Of a stretch of 5,844 nt of DNA, positions 1-5,844 are shown piece after piece. A model generated the notes under the pieces. It did no database searches, was not told where the DNA came from, and worked only from the letters and a program-made list of their open reading frames with translations. Within the stretch, counting starts at the first letter, position 1; each line of letters opens with the position of its first letter. A program made the position numbers and the translations under genes. Origin of the DNA: Bacteroidota bacterium (GTDB taxonomy: Bacteria > Bacteroidota > Bacteroidia > Bacteroidales > B18-G4); NCBI GenBank assembly GCA_030635045.1, contig DAOVZP010000123.1, positions 1-5,844 on the forward strand, in the 5' to 3' direction.

Positions 1-2297
1 ACCAGTGGAGCACGTTGTCCGCCGGAAGTACTGACCTGTGCATAAGCATCAACGTATATCTTATCAATATTCAGATTCCCATATGTTGTGTCAAGCCTTG
101 TTGCCATTTTCTCGGCATGCCCCATATGGAGGTTGCTGTCTTCATCATCAGCAACAAAGCAAATGATATTACGCCAGTTCCCGAATACATCAGGCTCACC
201 ACTTGAGTAATGTATGATCTTATCTACCATTTCCCTGGCCGATTGTTGGGTGGATACCACCAGCCGGCCAATGCCAAGATCCAGCATGTCATAGATACTT
301 CCTTCGCTTTCGCCAGCATCCAGAAGGCCGTAATAATCATCTGTAGCTATGGAGCTGACGATATTCATGGATCTTTTGTCTTCCCAGGTTGGAACGAAGT
401 TTGAATTATCTTCAAGCCTGTCTTTATAATCGTAGGAAGCATCGCCAAACAGCAAAAGGTAACGGCATTCGCCACCCGGAGGAGCTTCATCATACATCAT
501 TTTCATAAAATTCCTGATAGCAGTGATATCTTGTGCACCGGAGGAGAATTCATTATAAACCTTATCTACTTCCGTAAGAAAAACATTCAATCCATCGTGA
601 TCCCTGTGATGATTTGCCAGTCGGGTGGCCTCACTCATAAAGGCCGGATGGGCAACGATCAAGAGGTCGGGGATGGAGATGGAATGCAGGTTTTGATTAG
701 GTATTTTCCCAACAAAGGAAGTACTGTAGTACGAAGTACCGTCGAAGGCAATAAACTCGCTGATGCTATCTGCCGGCAGGCGGAAAGTTATTGCAGAGCC
801 ATTGATATTTGTGTTTACCTTCCTGATATTGAACCTGTCAGTAATATCCCAAAGGGTCAGAGCCGATGAGGCACCACTCATATTATACTCGGCTACATTA
901 CCGGTACCGGCTGATAATGGATCCCTGAAAGCCAGCTGGCCACTTCCGAAGTTCAGCTTCCGCCTTGCATTCAAGGCAATGTAATCCATCCATCCGATAG
1001 AGGCCGAAAAGGGCTTGCTGTAATTTACTTTAAGCAACACGTTCGAACTGCTCACAGCAAACTCTGACTCGCTTGTGGCAGTACGTGCATATTGATCTGT
1101 TGTAAAAGACACAGTCTGCACTGTAAGGGTCTCTACAAGCTCGTTTCCATTGATATAATATTTAAAATTGCTCGAAGCACTTGATCTGGCTGCAACCCTG
1201 GTCTTCATTTTTACGGGAGAGCTGAGGTCAATATCAGGAAAAGTGAATGTATATTCGACGGTGGTCTGCACTTCATAAGGCGGGTATTCAAACCAGTCGC
1301 GACCGGTTTTGACAATGTTCAGATCATCTTTCTCAATAAATTTCCTGCCGGTGAATTTATTTACGATATGTGTATATGGCTGCGTTGTGGAAGAAACACT
1401 CTGTATCCTCTTTCCCTGGCCCAGGTCAGCGGTGATAAAGTAGTAGGAAAAATTTGAATATAAGTTTACCCGATGTGTAAATTGCTGTGTACCATCATCC
1501 CAGGCCCATACATCCGGCGACTCCCCATAGAAAAGGATATAGTCACCCTGGTTGAAGCTGCCATCGTTCTCGCCAGCAACAAAGATGGCATTTTCCATCA
1601 GGTCGTCAAGCCTCGGAGCAGAACAAGGCTCCGGCAACATACCACCGCCATTACCATAAACCCGAAGGTTTCTTGGGTCAATCGATGAAGGGCTGAGCCC
1701 CATAGACGAAAGATCATCATATGTGATCAAGTGTATACCGGTAAATTGCACAGCCACCTTATACCAATTGCCGGATGCGAGCACAGAATTTTGCTTGTAT
1801 ACCTGTGCAGCAGCACGTTGCGGGTAGGCCTGTTCACTGAACCGGAGGTGGATGCTGAAAGATACCAGTTTCTGATAGCTGCCACTTACCGGATCCTTGC
1901 GCAAAGGGACGAAGGAGACAGCAGCAAACGCCTGTTTCCTTTCCATGGCGACAGCCGTGCTGATCTTCAGCCTGGATTCGATGTACTCATATCCCTGTAT
2001 GTTCTTAAGGGCTGCTTCATCAATATTTTCCCATACCTCCTCAGTGATGGAAGCCTCTATATTGATATTGGGATTTCCAACAGAAAACCTTTCTCTGAAC
2101 ACTGGAAGGCTGCCCGTTTCTGAATTATAGCGCGCTCCGGCAAAAGACAACTCATACACATACTTGTTATCAGTTATCTTCACCTTTGTGACCGGGGTCC
2201 AGTCGAGGCTTCTGTGCAGAGGCCCGATATCACCCAATGACATTAGAGGGATAAATAAAAAAACTACCAGTAAAAGGGAATTCACTCGAGTAAGCAT
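1..2297 (-). CDS. porU: Type IX secretion system sortase PorU, N-terminal part (3' end beyond left edge)
   Basis: PorU is the surface cysteine protease (peptidase C25, gingipain-like) that cuts the C-terminal signal off T9SS cargo and joins the cargo to the cell-surface anchor. The open frame gives 765 residues without a stop. A signal peptide is visible (hydrophobic residues 8-21, cleavage probably near residue 22). The stretch SVLASGNWYKVAV at 171-183, followed by TGIHLITYDDL, is typical of the PorU N-terminal region. The C25 domain starts near 544 (DLLIVAHPAF) and shows LLLFGDASYDYK (614-625), ATDDYYG (651-657), DLGIGRLVVST (673-683) and QVSTSGGQR (754-762). In the family the catalytic His and Cys follow this last motif, so they lie outside the window and activity cannot be judged. 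PorU proteins usually exceed 1,000 residues, so roughly a third is missing. The ATG at 2297 is the first possible start, because an in-frame TAG lies two codons upstream. The gene diverges from porP/gldJ. No frameshift or internal stop is seen. Confidence 0.93.
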   Translation of the reverse strand, partial: MLTRVNSLLLVVFLFIPLMSLGDIGPLHRSLDWTPVTKVKITDNKYVYELSFAGARYNSETGSLPVFRERFSVGNPNINIEASITEEVWENIDEAALKNIQGYEYIESRLKISTAVAMERKQAFAAVSFVPLRKDPVSGSYQKLVSFSIHLRFSEQAYPQRAAAQVYKQNSVLASGNWYKVAVQFTGIHLITYDDLSSMGLSPSSIDPRNLRVYGNGGGMLPEPCSAPRLDDLMENAIFVAGENDGSFNQGDYILFYGESPDVWAWDDGTQQFTHRVNLYSNFSYYFITADLGQGKRIQSVSSTTQPYTHIVNKFTGRKFIEKDDLNIVKTGRDWFEYPPYEVQTTVEYTFTFPDIDLSSPVKMKTRVAARSSASSNFKYYINGNELVETLTVQTVSFTTDQYARTATSESEFAVSSSNVLLKVNYSKPFSASIGWMDYIALNARRKLNFGSGQLAFRDPLSAGTGNVAEYNMSGASSALTLWDITDRFNIRKVNTNINGSAITFRLPADSISEFIAFDGTSYYSTSFVGKIPNQNLHSISIPDLLIVAHPAFMSEATRLANHHRDHDGLNVFLTEVDKVYNEFSSGAQDITAIRNFMKMMYDEAPPGGECRYLLLFGDASYDYKDRLEDNSNFVPTWEDKRSMNIVSSIATDDYYGLLDAGESEGSIYDMLDLGIGRLVVSTQQSAREMVDKIIHYSSGEPDVFGNWRNIICFVADDEDSNLHMGHAEKMATRLDTTYGNLNIDKIYVDAYAQVSTSGGQRAPL

Positions 2298-2511
2298 ATG
2301 CTAAGGTTTAACCGGTTTCATGCCCGTAGGCAAAAGGATTAAATGTCTGGTTTAAAAAAATACGCAGGCCCATATATCCAAATTACATTTTTAAACGTTT
2401 TTGTTCAGTAAATATTGCGAAAATAAGGCTGTTCAGACAATTATTTTCATAGATGTAAAAAAAATGTTCGTATTATTGTAAATTAAATTTTGAGCATTGT
2501 TTTCAAAGAAC
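2298..2511. promoter_or_regulatory. Divergent AT-rich intergenic region between porU and porP
   Basis: These 214 nt must hold the promoters of both porU (leftward) and porP-gldJ (rightward). No perfect TANNTTTG box is present on either strand. The best rightward match is AAATTTTG at 2485-2492 (7 of 8), 19 nt before the porP ATG, without a convincing TTG at the -33 spacing. Leftward near-matches are TCCTTTTG (complement of 2331-2338) and TATTTTCG (complement of 2418-2425), each 7 of 8. The porU leader contains small symmetric elements: the palindrome AACCGGTT at 2310-2317, and TGCC/GGCA at 2321-2332 with a 4-nt loop. These are too short to call as an operator or structured RNA. No small gene is evident. 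Confidence 0.45.
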
Positions 2512-3519
2512 ATGATGACCAGATTTACTCATATCCTAACATTACTAATCCTGCTGGGGTTCTTTTTAAAAAGCCAGGGGCAATCACAACCCGATCCTCA
2601 TTTTTCCCAGTTCTATGCAAATCAGCTTTATCTGAACCCGGCTCTTGCGGGATCAAATGTTTGCCCACGACTGAGTATGAGTTACCGGAACCAGTGGCCT
2701 TCCCTGCCCAATAATTTCGTTTCTTACAGTGCAGCATTCGACATGTATATTCCCAAGATCTCAGGAGGTGTAGGAATTTATTTTCTGGGAGATAATGCTG
2801 GAGACCTGATAAACACCAATATTATCAGCGCCATGTACTCATACAGGCTACAGATTGGCAATTGGACACACATTAATTTTGGGCTTGAAGCCAGCTATAT
2901 ACAAACCACTTTAAAGTGGAACAACCTTATTTTTGGCGATATGATCGACCCCAACCAGGGGGTTGTTAATCCAACATCTGAGGTCCCTCCCGACAATAAC
3001 AGCATTGCATATCCTGATTTCGATGCAGGGATCGCCTTTTCGTATAAAGGGAATATTTATGGCGGTGTAGCCGTTCATCACCTCACAGAGCCAAATAATG
3101 CATTTTACGATGCCAGTACAAGCAAGTTATACATGAAAGTCACTGTGCATGGGGGAGCCTTTATTGACCTCACAGGCAGCAGCATACGTGATGATAACTA
3201 TGGCAGCTTTTCCATCTCCCCAAATTTTCTTTACATGCAACAGGATAACTTTCATCAATTAAATGTAGGTTTGTATGTTAATTATAGGCCATTTATTGTC
3301 GGAGCATGGTTCAGACATAATTTCGAAAACGTTGATGCCATCGTCCCGATGATAGGGCTGGACTGGAAAGGATTGAAGGTAGGATACAGTTATGACATCA
3401 CCCTTTCCAACTTAAAAGGCACCACCGGTGGCGCACATGAAGTGTCGCTGGGATGGCAATTTAATTGTATGGATCAAAAAAGAAGACGTATTAAGGCAAT
3501 AAATTGCCCCAGGTTTTAG
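2512..3519 (+). CDS. porP: PorP/SprF family type IX secretion outer-membrane protein
   Basis: PorP/SprF proteins are outer-membrane beta-barrels of the T9SS. The core PorP binds the PorK/PorN ring, while SprF-type paralogues serve particular cargo. The product is 335 residues, normal for the family. It has a signal peptide (hydrophobic 8-19, cleavage probably around 23-26), then the hallmark DPHFSQFYANQLYLNPALAGS (28-48; the key elements are DPHFSQFY and LNPALAG). Further family motifs are DFDAGI (169-174), YGGVAVHHLTEPN (183-195), GYSYDITLSNL (291-301) and GAHEVSLGWQF (308-318). The tail has two cysteines (319, 332), a KRRR basic patch and a C-terminal Phe, as expected for a protein inserted by the BAM machinery. 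The ATG at 2512 places the signal peptide normally; ATG 2515 is equally possible. An in-frame TTG at 2497 would only lengthen the n-region. It probably heads an operon with gldJ, 39 nt downstream. Whether it is the core PorP or an SprF-like paralogue cannot be decided from sequence alone. Confidence 0.9.
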   Translation: MMTRFTHILTLLILLGFFLKSQGQSQPDPHFSQFYANQLYLNPALAGSNVCPRLSMSYRNQWPSLPNNFVSYSAAFDMYIPKISGGVGIYFLGDNAGDLINTNIISAMYSYRLQIGNWTHINFGLEASYIQTTLKWNNLIFGDMIDPNQGVVNPTSEVPPDNNSIAYPDFDAGIAFSYKGNIYGGVAVHHLTEPNNAFYDASTSKLYMKVTVHGGAFIDLTGSSIRDDNYGSFSISPNFLYMQQDNFHQLNVGLYVNYRPFIVGAWFRHNFENVDAIVPMIGLDWKGLKVGYSYDITLSNLKGTTGGAHEVSLGWQFNCMDQKRRRIKAINCPRF

Positions 3520-3558
3520 TTTATAAGTCACAAATTACACCAAAGAAAGAACAAAATC

Positions 3559-5049
3559 ATGAAGTACAGCAGATTAGCCCTGGTATTCTTAACAATGATC
3601 TTCGTCGCATCATTGTCGTCCTGCAGCTTTTTCCAAAAGAAACAGCGCTCCAGGACCACTAACTGGGAATACAACAATCCTGAAAATGGCGGATTTGAAG
3701 TTTCCGAAGTGAGGGAACAATTTACCGGACCCGGCCTTATCCTTATTGAAGGAGGTACTTTTGTTATGGGCTCTACACAGGAAGACCTGATGTTCGACTG
3801 GAACAACTATCCGCGTAGGGTTACCATTTCTTCTTTTTATATGGATGAAACGGAAGTCAGTAATCTGGACTACCTCGAATACCTTTACTGGTTAAAGCGT
3901 ATTTTCGGTGCTGACTACCCACAGGTATTTGTCAATGCCCTTCCCGACACCCTCGTCTGGCGCGACAGGCTTTCATACAACGAGCCACTGGTAGAAACAT
4001 ACCTCCGCCATCCGGCATATCATCATTATCCTGTTGTTGGTGTAACCTGGTTACAGGCCAACGACTACTGTTCGTGGAGGACAGACAGGGTAAATGAATG
4101 GATGCTTATCAATGAAGGCATCCTGGATCTGGATCCGGATCAGAAAAATGAAAACAACTTCAACACTGAAGCATACCTGGCCGGTCAGTACGAGGGACTT
4201 GTAAACAAGCCACTGCGTAATCTGAATCCGAACTCTACCGGCGAAAGAAATGCCAGCATCCGAGATGGCATCATCACACCCCGCTACAGGCTCCCAACAG
4301 AAGCCGAATGGGAATATGCAGCCCTGGGACTTATTGGTAATACACTCTATGAAAGAGTTGTTGAAAGGAGAAGATATCCATGGAACGGGAATTATACCCG
4401 TACCGATGAAAAGAAATATTATGGCAGCTTCGTGGCCAACTTCAAAAGAGGCCGTGGCGACTATATGGGTGTTGCAGGCAACCTTAATGACGGTGCCGAC
4501 ATCCCTGCCCCGATCGGCTCATACTGGCCCAATGATTATGGCCTCTACAATATGGGTGGCAACGTGAGTGAATGGGTACTTGATATCTACAGGCCTCTTT
4601 CGCTCGAAGATTTTTCCGACTACAACCCATACAGGGGGAACGTCTTTAAAAATGCTGTTCGTGATCAGGACGGGTTCCTCGTCGACAAAGACAGCCTCGG
4701 CAGGATCAAATACGAAGAAGTGCCTGATGAAGACCTTGTTGGAAGAACCAACTATCGTAAAGCCGATAACAGGAACTATGACGATGGCGACCAGATGACA
4801 CATCTTTCAGAAAGTGGCGACTGGCTGGCAGAACCAACTGAATCCAACCAAACCAATGGCATGTACGAATACGGAGTTACCTCATTGATAAGTGATGAAG
4901 CCCGTGTTTATAAAGGTGGTTCATGGAAAGACAGGGCTTATTACCTCAGCCCCGGCCAGCGTAGGTTTATGAACGAAAATATGGCCACAAACTTTATTGG
5001 CTTCCGCTGTGCCATGTCACGTGTAGGCAGCCCAATGCCCGGACACTAA
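3559..5049 (+). CDS. gldJ: GldJ-type lipoprotein (degenerate formylglycine-generating-enzyme fold) of the T9SS/gliding machinery
   Basis: GldJ is an outer-membrane lipoprotein that in Flavobacterium johnsoniae is needed for gliding and, with its paralogue GldK, for T9SS function. The 496-residue product has a lipoprotein signal with lipobox LSSC and lipidated Cys22. The FGE/sulfatase-modifying fold runs from about 60 to 490: IEGGTFVMGS (63-72), DETEVSN (96-102), YPVVGVTWLQANDYCSW (157-173), RLPTEAEWEYAA (244-255), YPWNG (273-277), GLYNMGGNVSEWV (328-340), GGSWKD (453-458) and GFRCAMSRVGS (481-491). The paired copper-ligand cysteines of true FGE after GGSW are absent; only Cys22, Cys171 and Cys484 exist, so a structural role is likely. 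I prefer GldJ over GldK because of the N-terminal RTTNW...NGGF and C-terminal GGSWKDRAYYLSPGQRR and AMSRVGS stretches, and because murF and porU are neighbours. The ATG at 3559 follows an A-rich leader (AAAGAAAGAACAAAATC) with no Shine-Dalgarno sequence. Tandem stops TAA TAG end it, and a strong terminator follows. Confidence 0.87.
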   Translation: MKYSRLALVFLTMIFVASLSSCSFFQKKQRSRTTNWEYNNPENGGFEVSEVREQFTGPGLILIEGGTFVMGSTQEDLMFDWNNYPRRVTISSFYMDETEVSNLDYLEYLYWLKRIFGADYPQVFVNALPDTLVWRDRLSYNEPLVETYLRHPAYHHYPVVGVTWLQANDYCSWRTDRVNEWMLINEGILDLDPDQKNENNFNTEAYLAGQYEGLVNKPLRNLNPNSTGERNASIRDGIITPRYRLPTEAEWEYAALGLIGNTLYERVVERRRYPWNGNYTRTDEKKYYGSFVANFKRGRGDYMGVAGNLNDGADIPAPIGSYWPNDYGLYNMGGNVSEWVLDIYRPLSLEDFSDYNPYRGNVFKNAVRDQDGFLVDKDSLGRIKYEEVPDEDLVGRTNYRKADNRNYDDGDQMTHLSESGDWLAEPTESNQTNGMYEYGVTSLISDEARVYKGGSWKDRAYYLSPGQRRFMNENMATNFIGFRCAMSRVGSPMPGH

Positions 5050-5074
5050 TAGTGGATCCGGATAAAATATTCAG

Positions 5075-5107
5075 CCCCATCCTTGGCATAAGGATGGGGT
5101 TTTTTTT
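5075..5107 (+). terminator. Intrinsic terminator of the porP-gldJ unit
   Basis: A perfect 10-bp inverted repeat, CCCCATCCTT (5075-5084) and AAGGATGGGG (5090-5099), encloses the 5-nt loop GGCAT. It is followed directly by eight T residues (5100-5107). It lies 25 nt after the gldJ stop, so it should end transcription coming from porP-gldJ. Its last T is also the first base of the murF -7 box. Confidence 0.93.
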
Positions 5108-5114
5108 ATTTTTG
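5083..5114 (+). promoter_or_regulatory. Bacteroidota-type promoter for murF (TTG-N21-TATTTTTG)
   Basis: TATTTTTG at 5107-5114 matches the Bacteroidota -7 consensus TANNTTTG at every fixed position. A TTG at 5083-5085 lies 21 nt upstream, inside the usual spacing range for the -33 element. The first murF ATG is 6 nt after the box, so the start point would fall at or just before the start codon. The promoter is embedded in the terminator of the preceding gene: TTG spans the end of the left stem arm and the first loop base. The -7 box is a clear match; the -33 assignment is less certain, because TTG is short. Confidence 0.72.
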
Positions 5115-5119
5115 TAGCA

Positions 5120-5844
5120 ATGAGCATGATCAATGAACTATACCGGCATTATAAACAGGCGAACGGAATTACCACCGACTCCCGGAATGTAGAGACAGGT
5201 TCCATCTTTTTTGCATTGAAGGGTGAACACTTCGACGGTAACAAATATGCTTCCGAAGCACTGGAAAAAGGGGCAAGTATTGCTGTTGTAGATGATAAAG
5301 AATATGCCACAGCCCCCGGCTGCCTCCTGGTGGAAGATGCACTGAAAGCCTTGCAGGAACTGGCCACCTTTCACAGAAAAAAACTGGATATCCGTGTCAT
5401 CGGGCTGACGGGCACCAATGGAAAGACCACAAGCAAAGAATTGATCAGGCAGGTGCTTTCAAAAAAGTACAGGACACATGCTACAAGCGGAAACCTGAAC
5501 AATCACATCGGTGTTCCCCTGACTATTCTCAGCATCGGAAATGATATTGAAATAGCAGTGGTTGAGATGGGTGCCAACCACCTGGGGGAGATCGCTCAGT
5601 TGTGCCAGATAGCACAGCCCACCCACGGGCTGATCACCAATATCGGAAAGGCACATCTTGAGGGTTTTGGAAGCTATGAAGGTGTGATCAGGGCAAAATC
5701 CGAATTATACAATTACCTTTTGAGTTCGGAGGGAAAAGCATATGTTCATTACGATGATGAATTATTGATGAAACTTGCATCACAGCTTACGAAAGAGACT
5801 TATGGTTCCGATAACAAAGCCGATGTGCATGCTTCAATAATAGC
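5120..5844 (+). CDS. murF: UDP-N-acetylmuramoyl-tripeptide--D-alanyl-D-alanine ligase MurF, N-terminal part (3' end beyond right edge)
   Basis: MurF is the cytoplasmic ATP-dependent ligase that adds D-Ala-D-Ala to UDP-MurNAc-tripeptide, the last soluble step of peptidoglycan precursor synthesis. The frame stays open for 241 residues to the window edge; MurF is usually about 420-460 residues, so a little over half is present. The N-terminal UMP-binding domain shows GITTDSR (16-22) and IFFALKGEHFDGNKY (29-43). The central ATPase domain has the P-loop GTNGKTT (98-104), SGNLNNHIGVPLTIL (123-137), VVEMGANHLGEIA (147-159) and TNIGKAHLEGFGS (173-185). In AKSELY (192-197), Lys193 corresponds to the carbamylated lysine of Mur ligases. 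GNLNN and EMGAN distinguish MurF from MurC, MurD and MurE. Start ATG 5120 gives MSMINELY; ATG 5126, giving MINELY, is also compatible with homologues. The gene has its own promoter and no Shine-Dalgarno sequence. Later division or cell wall genes may follow outside the window. Confidence 0.95.
   Translation, partial: MSMINELYRHYKQANGITTDSRNVETGSIFFALKGEHFDGNKYASEALEKGASIAVVDDKEYATAPGCLLVEDALKALQELATFHRKKLDIRVIGLTGTNGKTTSKELIRQVLSKKYRTHATSGNLNNHIGVPLTILSIGNDIEIAVVEMGANHLGEIAQLCQIAQPTHGLITNIGKAHLEGFGSYEGVIRAKSELYNYLLSSEGKAYVHYDDELLMKLASQLTKETYGSDNKADVHASII

Noticed and set aside
15..2130. Several plus-strand open frames of 63-130 codons (for example 531-869 and 1731-2123)
   Set aside because: All lie antisense to the continuous porU frame on the minus strand, have no recognisable domains or supporting start signals, and their translations look like shadow frames of a real gene.
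2310..2332. Palindrome AACCGGTT and a TGCC/GGCA mini-hairpin in the porU leader as a riboswitch or operator
   Set aside because: Stems of only 4 bp are expected by chance, and no known riboswitch core is seen, so this is noted only within the intergenic entry.
4519..4803. Minus-strand open frame of 94 codons, and plus-strand frames at 4250-4567 and 4568-4798
   Set aside because: They overlap gldJ, whose own frame carries all the conserved FGE-fold motifs across this stretch; they are shadows.
3559..5049. Identification as GldK/PorK or as an active sulfatase-modifying enzyme
   Set aside because: GldK is the close paralogue, but the terminal motifs and the murF/porU neighbourhood fit GldJ better, and no gldL follows. 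An active enzyme is unlikely because the FGE copper-site cysteines are missing.
5138..5656. Minus-strand open frames of 65-78 codons
   Set aside because: They are antisense to murF, which has clear catalytic motifs through the same bases.
1..5844. CRISPR arrays, tRNA or rRNA genes, insertion sequences, phage or defence genes
   Set aside because: No regularly spaced repeats, tRNA-like cloverleaf, transposase motifs or terminal inverted repeats were seen. Nearly all bases are accounted for by four conserved genes and short spacers.

Overview
The window reads as a core type IX secretion system (T9SS) locus from a member of the Bacteroidota, next to a peptidoglycan synthesis gene. The support for this is a PorU-type sortase, a PorP/SprF-family outer-membrane protein and a GldJ-type lipoprotein, all families confined to that phylum. 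A textbook Bacteroidota promoter (TTG, 21 nt, TANNTTTG) lies before murF, and Shine-Dalgarno sequences are absent before the genes. The exact lineage cannot be fixed; Bacteroidia with a moderate G+C content is the best guess.

Layout: bases 1-2297 on the minus strand hold the first 765 codons of porU, whose 3' end runs off the left edge. A 214-nt AT-rich divergent intergenic region follows (2298-2511). On the plus strand come porP/sprF (2512-3519) and, 39 nt later, gldJ (3559-5049), probably cotranscribed. A strong intrinsic terminator (5075-5107) closes this unit. Overlapping it is the promoter for murF (5120 to the right edge, first 241 codons), whose mRNA would be leaderless or nearly so.

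How the genes work together: T9SS carries proteins with a C-terminal signal domain across the outer membrane. PorU is the cell-surface protease that removes that signal and attaches cargo. PorP/SprF proteins are outer-membrane barrels of the system, and GldJ is an outer-membrane lipoprotein needed for T9SS stability and for gliding in Flavobacterium. MurF makes UDP-MurNAc-pentapeptide in the cytoplasm; its link to the others is by position only. No genes for GldK, GldL, GldM or GldN are present in the window.

I found no undescribed system here. The points most worth a second look are the interlocked terminator and promoter between gldJ and murF, the porU/porP/gldJ/murF arrangement, and a GldJ that has a formylglycine-generating-enzyme fold without the copper-site cysteines and a very short C-terminal tail.
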